Below, piece by piece: positions 9,878-21,547 of a DNA stretch of 64,000 nt. The stretch spans positions 118,971,018 through 119,035,017 of the forward strand of contig CM043958.1 of NCBI GenBank assembly GCA_014529385.2, read 5' to 3'. The notes under the pieces are model-generated. The model had not been told where the DNA came from. It made no database searches and was given only the letters and a program-made list of their open reading frames with translations. Each line of letters starts with the position of its first letter. Position 1 is the stretch's first letter. The translations under genes were made by a program, and so were the position numbers. Source of the stretch: Adiantum capillus-veneris. Its lineage: Eukaryota > Streptophyta > Polypodiopsida > Polypodiales > Pteridaceae.

Positions 9878-11386
9878 CTATGCACCTCCATCAATATAAG
9901 CCTCTCCAATGCACTTCCTCTTATGACATGCATCCATAGTAGGGAATATATCAGGTAGCTCATTCAAAGATAGGACTCTCACTGAACCCGTTGTAGGCTC
10001 CTTCTTCATGGGATTGACTACGTGCTTCCATTGCCTCTTTAACTTGGGACACATCTCCATGAGTTGCCCAAAGGTAACATCAGCCTTTCTACTCACCAAA
10101 TCAGCCCGTAAATTATAATTTGGTTTCCCTTCTTTCAAAGGAAAGTTAGATGCATTGTAATATTTCCTAGGTTTTCTCTTCTTCTTCTCTTTACCTGTAC
10201 CTGTTTCAACCTGTTTCCCTCTTTTATGGCTGGGACTTGCATCACTCATGTCATGATCTCTTGTAACCCTCTTACCTACATGCATGACCATAGCTCCCAA
10301 ATCATCCTCTTTCTTCTCCAAACGGATTATGCTTACCACTTTTGTTTTTCCCTTCTCTTCAGCTGTCAAACCGCTTGGACCTGCTTCCCCTTTAATCTCA
10401 ATACCATAACCTTGAGCTCGAGAAGGAATTTGTGGAGGAAGAGGAAACATGTCACCACCCATTCTCTTTGGCTTGTCACATTGAGGGCTTTTATGACCCC
10501 ATTCACCACAATTGTAACATTGAAACATATCCCCTCTTCCAGCCATGCCTCTTTCTCTACCACCTGGAAACCCTTCATTGCTTCCATACCCACGTCCATA
10601 TCCATAGCTTTGACCTCTTCCACCTCCCATCATATGCACACTAAGATTATTCATAAGACCTACAATCTCTTGCATCTCCTTGCGAAAATCATTCACATCA
10701 TGAGAAGCTTGTTGATCATAACCTGGCTCCCTAATGAGGACCCTTGGTTGCTCTACCGCTTTCACTTCAACCTTTGGCTCGACATTGACTCCAAGTTGAT
10801 GAAGACGCTTTGATTTCCACTCTTTATTCTTTGCAATTTTGACTACCTCCTCAAAGGTCCTTGGCTGCTTAAGCTCTACCTTCAAGTGTAGGTTACTCCT
10901 CAACCTTGCAAGAAACCTATCCTTCTTCAACATGGCTGGAGAAATTTCAGCCCCTAAAGATGTACACCACTTTGTCCATAGCACATTGAATGCCTTCACA
11001 AAGTCTTCTATGGTTTGGCCTTCACCCTGTACCAAGCCTTGAATAGACTGCCATACCTTTTGTGGGTCTTCCACCTGTTGAAAGTGTGTAAGAAAATCAT
11101 GCCTTACCATTTCATAAGTCATAACTTGAGGAGTCTGGGCTGATTGTAGCTCCTTTTCGTAGCCTTCCAACCATTCCCTAGCATCTCCCTTCAAACAGAA
11201 GTAGAAGATTCGTAGCACCAACGCTGGGCAAGCAAACTCCATTCTCTCAATGAAATCTTTGGAACTTTCATTTAATTTCCTAGTAAACTCTAGAAAATTC
11301 AACGCCATGACTTCTAAAACCTTTAAACTGAAGGTAACTTGAAGCGATTCCTCGGTGGCGGGCACCAAAACACTGTTGGAAAACAA
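9878..11386 (-). CDS. Gag polyprotein, Tat-like Ty3 element
   Basis: Open for about 500 codons. The capsid part has LKGDAREWLEGYEKEL, VRHDFLTHFQQVEDPQ and EGQTIEDFVKAFNVLW, the retrotransposon gag helices. A Gly/Arg-rich linker is followed by CYNCGEWGHKSPQC, an intact CX2CX4HX4C zinc knuckle near residue 290. A basic segment (KEKKKRKPRKYY) follows. The frame enters the LTR at its upstream end with no ATG there; the first ATG is at 11308, so the true start is uncertain and the 5' leader seems very short or deleted. The frame ends at the TAG of the protease active site (DGGA), so gag itself could still be translated. Confidence 0.8.
   Translation of the reverse strand: MFSNSVLVPATEESLQVTFSLKVLEVMALNFLEFTRKLNESSKDFIERMEFACPALVLRIFYFCLKGDAREWLEGYEKELQSAQTPQVMTYEMVRHDFLTHFQQVEDPQKVWQSIQGLVQGEGQTIEDFVKAFNVLWTKWCTSLGAEISPAMLKKDRFLARLRSNLHLKVELKQPRTFEEVVKIAKNKEWKSKRLHQLGVNVEPKVEVKAVEQPRVLIREPGYDQQASHDVNDFRKEMQEIVGLMNNLSVHMMGGGRGQSYGYGRGYGSNEGFPGGRERGMAGRGDMFQCYNCGEWGHKSPQCDKPKRMGGDMFPLPPQIPSRAQGYGIEIKGEAGPSGLTAEEKGKTKVVSIIRLEKKEDDLGAMVMHVGKRVTRDHDMSDASPSHKRGKQVETGTGKEKKKRKPRKYYNASNFPLKEGKPNYNLRADLVSRKADVTFGQLMEMCPKLKRQWKHVVNPMKKEPTTGSVRVLSLNELPDIFPTMDACHKRKCIGEAYIDGGA
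11350..11373 (-). other. Primer binding site of the Tat-like element
   Basis: Six bases inside the 5' LTR the minus strand reads TGGTGCCCGCCACCGAGG, starting with the TGG that pairs with tRNA CCA ends. I cannot name the tRNA. Confidence 0.5.
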
Positions 11387-12254
11387 GCAAACTAGAACAC
11401 CTCTAGAGCGATGTCACCCAAGAGCGTTGAAAGAGAACTACAAGACATCAAAAGCTTTGAAATAATCCCTTTGAAACACCACAAGTCTGGCAAGAGTAGT
11501 CCCCTGGGGAATTTACTGGCCGTCGCCCACCCAAGAGACTATAACACATAGGAGCAAAACCCTACCACATGCCGACCAATGGTCGACGTGTACTGTAAAG
11601 CATGGATTTACAGCACACACCGACCAATGCATATGAAGACAAGGGCCTCCCCTTTTACCATTGTACATCACAAACCCACAACTTCAACATCAATTCCACA
11701 ATTCATACATACATGCCCTCCAAATCTGTCTGCACACAAGCTGCCACTAGGTTGCCATAGCCATAACCCTACAGAGAACTAGTCATAATATGAAGAGCAC
11801 AACCCCAATTGGCTCACTTTAAAGCTTGAGAGAAAGCTTGAAAAATGAGGGGCGAGAAAGCTAAAGATGACCAAATTTGAGTCTACACGCCGCTTCATGC
11901 AAAATTGACGCGAACAGAGAGCTATCCCGATACGACTACATGTAGAGTAGGCAAGGCGAGGGCAAAAACTGCAACAGAAACCATCAAGGAGGCACAACAA
12001 GCTCAAACCTGCAATTTTTTGATCTTTGGTTGAACTTTTTTAAGTTTATACATGAGCTTAAGTTATATACAAGTCTCACTTCAAGAAACTCACTCACGGG
12101 CACTTACAACAGCCCGACAACTATCACTAGACTAGCGACTTGCAGTGCATGTACATGTGCTTGCTAAATCAAGCTAAAAACCCCACAAAAAGAAAGCCCA
12201 CATGTCCGTATGTACAAATTTACAAAAAACGGGGTGTCAAAAATGCGCCCAACA
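11374..12254 (-). repeat. 5' LTR of the Tat-like Ty3 element
   Basis: 881 bp, TGTTGG...CCAACA, partner of 5137-6008. Differences include a 20-odd-base insertion near 11570 and a shorter segment near 12200. Carries the TATA-like box at 12062-12069 on the minus strand. Confidence 0.9.
12062..12069 (-). promoter_or_regulatory. Putative TATA box in the 5' LTR
   Basis: TATATAAC on the minus strand, conserved in the other LTR (5793-5800). It sits about 190 bases from the LTR 5' end, a plausible U3 promoter position. Confidence 0.4.
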
Positions 12255-13800
12255 AGGCGTATGATGTCTACTCGCTCAGAATTGCTCCAAACTTCAACTG
12301 TAGACTCTCCTTGATGTACTCTAACCACTTCAAGTCTCAGTTTGTGATTCTGACACTTTTAGTCAGGTCTGTCAGTCCTTCTTTTTGTTTGTTGCTTGCA
12401 ACTTCTTGGGAAGGTGTACTAAGCCAAAAGTAATCCAAATTGAATGAAACTTGGTCTCTAGGCTTATTTGATGCTGGAAAACATTGCTGGGAGCTCATAT
12501 GCAAGATTTGACCTCTAATATGGCACTTGAGACATCATACATGTATGATGTCTTTTGTGGCAAAATAAAGTGACTTTTGTCCCATTGACTCTCTATCACT
12601 CAAGCAACTCTCAACACCTTTCAAATTTCAATTTGAACACTTTTTGTGCAAGTTATGGTCATTACAAGCAGGACCTTGCCCAATTTTTGTCTTTTGGCTT
12701 CTGCAAGCTTAAATGAGCTCCAAATGCAATGAAATTTTGGCTAGGGACTTCTTTTATGCTCTACGATACTATGGTATACTCAAATGTTTGATTTGACCCA
12801 AATCTGGCCCCTAAGACATCATATGCGTATGATGTCTTTTTGCTCAGATTTCACTTATGCTTCTACCCAAGGTACTCCTTGATGCTTCAACAAGAATATG
12901 TGATTACATCAAATTTTGTATGTCAAAATTGCTCAAAATCACTACTTTTTCACCCTTACCTTCTTGCATTTGCAAAAATCTCTTTAAAATATGTGTGTAA
13001 ATGAGTTGAAATTTTGCAAGCAAGCGTAACACATGATTTCCCAACCCCCTATGTGGTAAAAAATGCAATTGGATTGTCAGATTTGGCCTTGAGACATCAT
13101 ACACGTATGATGTCTATGTGCTCAAAATTGGCCCAAACTTGGTTTGTGAGCTTGTATTGTTGTGCTTAACACCCTGGTAAGCTCAAATTTCAATTTTGGT
13201 CCCTAAAAGTGCCCTTTAGACATCATACGTGTATGATGTTTAACTAGTCAGTTTGAAGTGAATTTCACTCCCAAGGTGCTTCACTACATTGGTAACTCAC
13301 AGCAAGTTTTAGAATTGAGTTCGACCACCTTTTGTGCAAGTTATGATCAATTCAAGCCTTTACTTTGCCTAGATGCATCTTGTGGTCTTTACAAGCCCAA
13401 AAATGTTTCAAATTTGATGAAATTTGACCTATATGCTTCCTAAATGTTGTAGATTGCAAGGGTGCACTCAGATGTAACTTTTGACCCTAGATCTGGCCTC
13501 TAAGACATCATATGTGTATGATGTCCAAGTGGTCACAATTCAGTTTTGTTTCTACCCAAGATGCCCCCTTGATGTGTACAATAAGAATATGTGCTCACAA
13601 CAAAGTTTAGATGTAAAAAATGCACAAAATCATCACTTTTGACAAGGAAATCCCCTGCAAGAGTAAAATCCCCTTAACTCTCAATCTGTAAGCCCAAATG
13701 ACATGAAATTTGGTGTATGTGCTCAACTCAACATGTAGAAGATGGGTATAATGCCAAAAGTTCAAATTGATGATGAATTTTTGGACATAAGTCATTCACA
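12255..13800. repeat. Palindrome-bearing tandem repeat, about 284-bp units
   Basis: Diverged units each end in a near-perfect palindrome with half-site agacatcatac. Palindromes lie at 12257-12269 (right half only, cut by the Ty3 element), 12530-12553 (perfect), 12814-12837, 13092-13115, 13218-13241, 13503-13526 and a decayed one near 13780. Spacings between centres are about 285, 284, 278, 126, 285 and 277. The run 12530-13217 corresponds to 13218-13800 in the same order, so a higher-order period of 688 bp is present. Between palindromes the units share phrases such as ttttgtgcaagttatg and acaagaatatgtg. It codes for nothing I recognise; it may be a satellite or the repeated part of a large LTR. 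Confidence 0.75.
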
Positions 13801-14220
13801 GGCATCCCCAAGTCTCTAGCAATAGCTTTCAAGCACTTCTACCAATTTTCATGCAAAAATGTGCTCAGAATCACAAGTTTTTCTTATTTCTGTTTTCAAC
13901 ACTTTGTCTTTTGTCTTTTGGATGTCAAGAGTTGGTCAAAGCTAGGCCATGATGACTGTAAGTTTGAAAAAAGGGGACCCACTCCACCCCATAATGGCTC
14001 GCATGCATCTAGATTATAGGTACATAAATTATATTGCATGCAAATTTAGAATTTCCCTCTCCCTCTTTTCTCAAATTTGAAAAACTTTGAATTTCCCTCC
14101 ACCTAGCTGCTATTGGTGGTACCACCAAAAGGTGCAAAAAATGGTACCACCTAAACATGCTTTCACCCATTTGCTATAATTAGTATCAAGCTGATTTTTG
14201 CATAGCAGTTCAAGTACTTG
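13801..14220. other. Non-coding, nothing recognised
   Basis: AT-rich single-copy-looking sequence between the palindromic array and a Ty3 RT remnant. Contains a short inverted phrase around ggtggtaccacc at 14115-14150. Confidence 0.4.
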
Positions 14221-14835
14221 TCATACATGGTGTTTGTGTTTCTCTTTATTCTTTGAATAGACCCAAACATCATCAAAGAAGACAATAAAAAAATCATTAA
14301 GATGTTCTCTAAATACATCATTCAAAAAACAAATAAAAGTTGCTTGAGCATTTGAAATTCCAAAGGGCATAACTGTAAATTCATAAGGTCCAAATTGAAT
14401 ATTGAATTTTGTCTTTGGTATATCGTCCTCCTTGATTTGGATTTGATAATAGCCAGATTTAAGATCCATCTTTGTAAAAATAGAAGCTCCATGTAGTTGA
14501 TAAAGTAACTCATCAATCTTAGGTATTGCATACTTATTCTTGATTGTTATCTGATTTAGTCCACAATAGTTAATACAAAGGAATAGAGTACCTTCCTTAT
14601 TCTGATTAAAAAGAATAGGAGTACTCCATGGAGAAACACTAGGTTGAATTAAACCTTGGTCAAGAAGTTGAGTGAGTTGCTCTTTGAGTTATACAGATTC
14701 CGCTACCAACATCTTTATATATGGTCTACGAGCAACTAATTGAGCTCCTCAAATAAGCTCAATTGCACGATCAAATTCATGCTTAGCTCGTAACTCTAAA
14801 AGTTTTCAAAAAACACATTATCATATTCGATAAGC
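14221..14835 (-). pseudogene. Ty3/gypsy reverse transcriptase remnant
   Basis: The minus strand reads QLTQLLDQGLIQPSVSP, SPWSTPILFNQNKEGT, then CINYCGLNQITIKNKY, MDLKSGYYQIQIKEDD and FTVMPFGISNAQATF. The catalytic box appears as VFFDDVWVYS (F-x-D-D), so both Asp are kept. Several motif residues are off consensus (CINYCGLN for CVDYRALN) and a stop lies near 14690. The upstream stretch 15074-14856 (KAYRKNEMVYAVKLSP) is probably the linker of the same copy. No LTRs were found around it, so this is an old isolated fragment, different in family from the Tat-like element to its left. Confidence 0.75.
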
Positions 14836-15074
14836 GAGTCAGATTCAAGTGTTTCCTATTTCTTTTGTGTTGGGCTAAGCTTTACAGCATAAACCATCTC
14901 ATTTTTCCTATAAGCCTTTAGTAACTTAGTGAAGTTCACAAGATAAAGTTTAGGTTGTCCCCACTTCCTAATAACAATAACCCTAGAGTTGTACTCATTT
15001 ACAAAAGTCAGTGAAGCATGTTTATAATGCAAGTGAGCTATTATCACTATCACTACTTTTGGACATTTTATCAA

Positions 15075-15727
15075 TTTTGCTTATGTTTTATTCTAAAAAA
15101 TCATTCAAAAGAAGAAATGTTAATATATATCTCCTTACTTAATATTCTTAGAGTTTAAGTGAAAAGCAACCACTTCTATTTTGGGCGTATACATGAAGAG
15201 AGAAAGAGAATCCTAAAATCACGTCTTTGTACACACCACACTTTTTTTATAGCAAGAATCATCTTCTTGACTCTTCACAAGGAATACATGATGTTTTACT
15301 CCCCTTTTGAAGACAATGGACCCATCAGAATGTCCATTGGAGCAAAGTTACATAATATACACTTTTGTCCTTTTTAATGCTAATTTTCTCTCTTAATCAT
15401 GGCATACACTCTCTTGATAGCGTAGCTCATGCTCTCTTATCTTTCATTTATTTATCCTATTTCAATTCTTGCTCCATGAGATGAATAAAGAGATGGAAGA
15501 TAGATAATCAATCATTTTCATAGAGGAGGATGGTTGGTACCCATTATGGTGTCTTGTGTTTTGATTCTGGTTTATGTCATTCTTGTTATTTTTTGTGATG
15601 ATTCAATCAATTGTTTTTGCTGAATTTATTTTGATTTAGCTTCTCTCTTGGTTATGATCCTTGAATGACTACTTTAAAAAAAAAAAAGTTCAGCAAAAGA
15701 GACAAAATTAAGTGTGCAACAAACCAA
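15075..15727. other. Non-coding, AT-rich
   Basis: No gene recognised. Lies between oppositely oriented Ty3 remnants; an A-run is at 15676-15687. Confidence 0.4.
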
Positions 15728-16110
15728 ATGATAGAATGTGCTTCCCTCTGGTGGGATGTGACTCATAAACGTCACAAATGACTACAAAATTGGAAGAAAT
15801 TTCAAAGAGTGTTGATCGAGTACTTTCTTCCTACTCAATACAAAGAGAAAGCTAGACATGCATGGGATGCTCTTCAATCTAGGACATGAAAAATTATCAA
15901 AAAATACACAGACAAATTTTGACACATTCTACTTGTTCTTCAAATTGTAGAAAAAGTTTCTTGCTTTACTTTTAAAAGTAAATATATTTTTGTCTTGGAG
16001 TATACTTTGCATACTGAGGTCAACAAATTTCATCCTCATATATTGGAAAGAGCTATTTCTTTAGCTCATGATAATGAAGCTACAAAAGGTAAAGATTCAA
16101 CTCCAAAAGA
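15728..16110 (+). pseudogene. Ty3/gypsy gag remnant
   Basis: The plus strand reads MIECASLWWDVTHKRHK, a stop, LQNWKKFQRVLIEYFLP, then EKARHAWDALQ and ISLAHDNEATKGK. The WW...W..F...F.P spacing is that of the retrotransposon gag domain. At least three in-frame stops (TGA) occur. The fragment is isolated, with no knuckle or LTR nearby. Confidence 0.55.
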
Positions 16111-16130
16111 AATAGCTTCATCATGATGAC

Positions 16131-16567
16131 TAGGGGAACAAAGGAAGATTTTAGAGGGAGCTTTAGAGAAACATTTTCTTGGAAAACCGGGACGAATTGA
16201 TTTTTTTATTGAAAAATCTTCCTCTATGTCCCTTTAACGGGATCAATTTTAAAGGCAAAAAAGCTCCCTCTACTCGACTTACACAGCACCTAGTAAGGAC
16301 AACCGCAATTACTTCAAGTTTACACAGAATATCCACAAAAAAACAAAATATCCACTTGCTCAAAAAAAGAGACAAGTTCGTATACCCTCTCTCACAGTTC
16401 ATGGACAGGTTCATGACAACAAGCAAAATCTATTTATTTACAAGTTCTGACTACTTGCAAATAAACAAAACACATCTAGTTATTCACAAGAATGTTTAAA
16501 GCATCCGTTTACACTGGACAACCAAAAAGATCATTGTCTACAAAATGTGAGGTTTTCCAATGTTAGT
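16131..16567. other. Non-coding stretch 3' of the pseudogene
   Basis: Nothing recognised. Holds the 3' flank of the minus-strand gene that stops at 16568. Confidence 0.4.
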
Positions 16568-16960
16568 CTACTCTATGAAATGGACTGGCGGATCCAATTC
16601 CATAATGTTTGGATGTGGCTCTACAAGAGATGCTGCCTTCAGGGAACACTCTACCTCATCTGTAAGTCTCTTCTCTCACTCTTGTATCTCTTGTAGTCGA
16701 TGGGCTTGCATCTATAAAACATTGTGTAGTTTGATGGAGACGTCCTCGTTGCTCTCAAACATTGTCATCATACGACACATTGGATGGTAGGAAAAGAATA
16801 AAAGTGTTCACTAAGGAATTAGATGCCGAACCATCTCACAATGGCATTAGACACTTATCCACAACATGTGGTATGACATTGCTCAACAAAGCATTTTTCA
16901 AGTCATCTACTGTCTTGTCCGAGCCAAGATGCAGAATTTGGATACATTCGCCACCATTAG
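16568..16960 (-). pseudogene. 3' exon(s) of the unknown gene
   Basis: After the acceptor at 16961 the reading is ANGGECIQILHLGSDKTV, then LSNVIPHVVDKCLMPL and a stop. A shifted frame continues with MFESNEDVSIKLHNVL, a Gln/Glu-rich coiled-coil-like stretch and MELDPPVHFIE before the final TAG at 16568. Three in-frame stops mark decay. Confidence 0.45.
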
Positions 16961-17146
16961 CTGCAACAAAACCTTGAATTGAGTAAACAAGTTCTCAAAA
17001 CACAATTGAACAACCATTTAGCCAATTTTGGAACTTACCAGTCAATGGTATTGTAATTAGTGGTAGTTCTAAGACATGCAATATTTCTGTTTCCAGACTC
17101 GTGGCGAAGTCTACCACCTCCTCTGCAAACATCTCACTTCTTTTTT

Positions 17147-18925
17147 CTGAACAGCAAGACCATATTAATAAGATGGACTGTAATGGAAATGGCCTATGAA
17201 CTTTGAAAGTAGCGGAATTAGGAAATTAGGTGAAGCACTTTTGAGAGATTACTTTGTGAGCATAGTGGGTGAACTTAAATTTTAATTGATGGTAGCAACA
17301 TAAACATGTTACTTAGTTAACTTGGCATGAACAATACTTTTGCAAGAGAGAGAGTTTAGAGAACATGACAATAGTTGAGGACCGGATGCATATGGAGCCG
17401 GTCCCCCCTCCAATAGGCATTTGTATTATAGTTTCTCCCATCAAGAGAGACTTGGTACATTACAATCTTTGTGTTCCTTGTGATCTAGGTGATGCAATGA
17501 AGATGGAAAGCTTCACGCATCACAAGAATAACATAAACTTTGTAGAAAGCATTAACTATCCCAAGCCTCAATCCCAAGGCCTCAAACACCTTCGAAGGTG
17601 GAGAGAGCTAGCGAGGAATGAGGATAGGGAAGAGGAAGAAGAAACATTTCATAGGAGAAAGAAATAGTTCCTCACTTATCATCACTCTTCTTGCTAGCAT
17701 ACATAATAGCATAGTAATGAAGATGGAGAAGATGGCAAGCTTAAGCATTGAAGCATGGCTCTTGGTTGGATTTGCATTCCATAGCCAAGGGTGTTGGTGT
17801 AGGCTCTCACTTTTCACAAGCTTGGAGAAGGAGGTGGAGTTCCTCAACTTTCACCAAGTGAGAATGATCCACAAAATGAGTGTATGTGTGGTGTATATCC
17901 CTCTAGCACCCCCCTTGCTTGCTTGGGGTGATTTGTAGATTTTCCACATGCTTCAAGCTCATTGGACCCCTCTCCCCCTAGCCAATCACATGTAGCATGC
18001 TGTCAAGTACATGGGTAGTCTTTTGACAAGTGTCCTCCTTACCCCTTAGAGAGAGAGAGATTGAAAATATCTAAGTATTTGTTGGATGGAACTAGAAGCT
18101 CACTGGACCCCTCTTTAGCCCAACCAATAGCATTCAAGCACACCATGTGGTTAAGCTTAGGCAAAGTCTGACATGTGTCCCATGTGCCCTTTGGGTTAGG
18201 TTAGGTCAACGATTCCCTTAACTTTGGGCTTTCATGCATAGGAAGCTTCTCAAGCACCTTCCTCATTAAGTTTGTAGGGTCTCTTTTTGACTCAAGCACC
18301 TTACTCCCCATGCATGGGAAGCTTCTCAAGCACCTTCCTCATTAATTATGACAAGTACCTCAAGTACCTTATTCATCAAGCATGATAAGCACCTTAAGTC
18401 AAGTTCCCACCTCAAGATCAACCCTAGCTTGCCTAAGGTCAAAGGAAAGTTTAGGTTGGGTTCCCACCTCAGGCTCAACCCTAGCTTGCCTAAGGTCAAA
18501 GGCAATATTAGGTCGGGTTCCCCAGCCCTAGATTGCCTAAGGTCAAAGGACTTTTAACACTAACCAATGGAGGTCTTTAATGAAGCTAACCCTAAGGTCT
18601 TTTAAGCTTCATTAGTTAACCTTGCTCTTTGATAGACCATCTCTCATTTGGGCCCCTTTACCATTGGCCCCATGTTGAGATAGATCCGTAAGCACATATT
18701 ATATTCTAGCCCTTGTTCACGTTGATTATCCCACATTAAACGATCAGTTTAATATGAGAAAATTATTTGGGTTGGTTAGATATTAAAGTTAATGACATAG
18801 ACAATTCAACTTCTTATTCTTATGAATATAGATAGAAATCACGTTTTTCTTTCATTCCTCGAGCCTTTCGTTGTGAGCCAGAAGCTTCACCAGAATCTTC
18901 CATCTACATATCAATGCCAAATTGC
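17147..18925. other. Repeat-like insertion or long intron in the unknown gene
   Basis: No coding match. Contains duplicated phrases (ggaagcttctcaagcac at about 18240 and 18318) and, at 18405-18555, a tandem unit of about 68 bp seen 2-3 times with the core ccctagcttgcctaag. The 18690-18890 part (TATA-like, then a pyrimidine-rich stretch) looks like an LTR end, but I found no partner. Confidence 0.4.
18405..18555. repeat. Tandem repeat of about 68 bp
   Basis: Units start with cccacctcaagatcaac or variants and contain cctagcttgcctaaggtcaa; two full copies and a shortened third. Confidence 0.6.
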
Positions 18926-19255
18926 TTAGTGAAAATTAACCGGTACAATGGTGCTCGCAAAAGACCCCTTTGAAACCACAATCTCTAGTACCTGTGGCGT
19001 CGTATCAAATCCCTCTCCTCGAGGAATTTGCACACTAGATTTTGCTATTGTGAACATTTTTGTACCTTCATGTGCTCTCTCTTCTCTTTCCCTCACTATG
19101 TCATTGTGTGCTTTTGCCTCTCTCGGAGGGAAGCATCCCTTATCATATTCCGAGAACCAAGGTAGATCCTGGTAAACTCTCCCCTTGAAGTTGCGGGCTA
19201 CTTGCAAAGGGTTAAACACTTGCTCTGGTTTATTAATTTCAAGCATTTTTTGCAA
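18926..19255 (-). pseudogene. Downstream exon of the unknown gene
   Basis: 109 codons open: EINKPEQVFNPLQVARNF, QDLPWFSEYDKGCFPP, then a charged helix (NDIVREREERAHEG) and GFDTTPQVLEIVVSKG. No family recognised. It is followed by about 1.7 kb of repeat-like DNA before the next exon. Confidence 0.45.
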
Positions 19256-20476
19256 GCTTGCAACACCTCTAATGTTAAACTTACGCTTTTACGACAATCT
19301 AATACAAGTTATAGAGTTGTAAGCATGCAGATTTAATTTGTTTGTCTGTGACAAAAATATATTGTGATCAAACCTGCAAAGACATCTTTTGCCTACATCT
19401 GCCAATGCTTTGGCCACCTCTGATTGTCATAAGCAAAGCTCTTTCCTCTATGAGTAAGCTTGGCATCATCAAGGAATAAATCCAGGTCAAGACCATGCAT
19501 GGATGCCAAAGGTATACTCCGGATGTTGCTGTGCACGTTCATCGCCTCTCTTGCAATCGACAACTAGAAAAACTCAACCTGCAACCACTCTAGAAAGACA
19601 CCTAATTCTCTTGGGTCATGAAAACATTTGACATGACAATTAGATTTCGTATCAATCTAGAGAGATTGTTAATGCTAAAACTAAATGTACTCACGAGTCT
19701 GCAGGATGTCTAAACTCTTAACATCTGCCTAATCAGTAGAATCCATTGCACGAAGAATTAATGTTTTCTTGGCAGGGGGAAGATCTACATGTGCCAACCT
19801 GTACAATCTTTCCTTCGTGAGCCACTTTGGTCAGCTGGTCCACTCGATTGTGCGCAATATCCTGCATTGAAGCCAACAAGGATCAATTCCATATTCTATA
19901 TCACATGGGAGGTCAAAACAATATACCTCCACCAATCATCTCCCAAAGCTGGATCAACAATGTCCAATGCATGTTTTGTTATCTTTTTAGATGGTGCATC
20001 TGGTTCAAAGAATGTTTTTTTTTAATTTCTTTGAAAGTTTGAAGGAACCATTCTATCCTTCTCGGCAATGATCTTTTTCAATGCCAGGGTGTATTTTTCC
20101 TACATGCATGGAACTATTGATAAATATATGTTGTGAGATGCAAAAATTAATGCAAAATACTTGTTGAAAACTACAATGGAACCCACTGGATGTAGAAGCT
20201 GAGACATTAGAGCCACATGCACATTATACCATGATTTTCTCCCTACCCTCTTGTCAATGTCTGCTTGCATCCAGATGTAGATCACCCATGGCAATTTCTC
20301 CATGATTGCCTCCTTTGAAGGAAGCCCCATTGCCCGCACCATCCATAACATATCAGTGTAGGAGGTTGCAACACATCCCATCTCATTCAATCTACATCGG
20401 ATTGAGAATCACAAAATGACTAGATTATTTGATTCTAAAGCTAGCTACATAATTGAACTGGCCTAAAGGTACTTAC

Positions 20477-20587
20477 TTGTTTATACGCATCACAATGCTC
20501 AACATGTCAGCCTCATTTGAAGAGTCTACCACCACATGTTTGACACAAACCCTTGGATGCAAATCGACATCTTTTTGTAGGCAACAC
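20477..20587 (-). pseudogene. Internal exon of the unknown gene
   Basis: Acceptor GATTGTAG and donor AA|GTAAGTACC frame it exactly. Translation: CLQKDVDLHPRVCVKH then VVVDSSNEADMLSIVMRIN. The phase fits both the preceding WDGNHR exon and the following exon, the strongest evidence that this was a spliced gene. Confidence 0.6.
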
Positions 20588-21547
20588 CTACAATCAGAGG
20601 AAAGGTCACATATTAATAATCCCAAAACATGCATTTAAGTTAACAAGATAAAACAAAAATTACTCTATTTAAGAATTTCTATCTAAGCGGCTAACCTATG
20701 GTTGCCATCCCATGTATATAACATTTTGCCGCAAAGGTCGTCCCAACATGTATCTTTGATTTTCACCTCAAAATCTTCATTGACCATCCCCCACAATGGA
20801 TCCCATGTTTCCATGATAGCATCGTCAACATCAATACTAGGATGGCCGGGTGCATCAATAGAGCATATGAAGCATCCCTTGGGCTCAGAATATCCCTCCA
20901 ACAAAAGGTATCGACCAATGGCTGGGGATGCTTGGAATCCCAACTTACTTGTCTTGCTTTCTCCAGTTTGAGCAATCGGCATAGAGGAACCCAAGGCAAT
21001 GGAGTTTCATGCTCTATTTGCATTATCCAAATTGTGTCAAAGCCCATACTTTGCAAAAGTGAATGCATACTTTCAATACATAAGTTCACAATTACCTTCA
21101 AATTTTCGAAGATGCTTGGATAACATATCCTGACGTACTGTGACATCCTCGTTAATTGGAAACTCTCCCCTGGCATTTGCCCCTGCTGTCATGTATGCCT
21201 CCATCTCGCGGTCATAGATATCATCATTTGAGTTGAGAGCATCTTCCACAGACCCAGAAGATGTTCCTTCTTGCACCTTTATCTTACCCTTTGGATCTTT
21301 TTAGATTTTTCTATCGATGATACTGGTGAAGATGGGATTGCACTAACTGGTTAGCTACTGAATGTTCGATAGTAGCGGATGGTGACATTTGTTGTGGTTC
21401 TATCCTTGCAGTCTTGGTGACTCACTATTTAACAAATAACACAACAAAGATCATTCAACAAGTTAACCCATTGTAGCTATACATGTAACACTTTACACTC
21501 AAAGGATATCAATGCAAAGCCATTAGTGAAATGAATCCAGAAATTAC

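Larger units (their letters stand above)
5137..12254 (-). mobile_element. Complete Ty3/gypsy element, Tat-like, 7.1 kb
   Basis: Two long direct repeats (5137-6008 and 11374-12254) both begin TGTTGG and end CCAACA. They enclose, on the minus strand, gag with a CCHC knuckle, protease, RT, RNase H, a second RNase H and integrase, in Ty3/gypsy order. The second RNase H after the RT-linked one is typical of the Tat/Ogre/Retand group, hence the assignment. Flanks give a 4-bp duplication with one mismatch (acgc left, aggc right). Stops and one or two frameshifts break the polyprotein, and the LTRs differ by 9 bp in length, so the copy is not recent and cannot move by itself. Confidence 0.9.

Noticed and set aside
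12530-13526. CRISPR-like array
   Set aside because: Regularly spaced short palindromes, but spacers are related to each other, spacing is about 280 bp and the sequence is plant nuclear.
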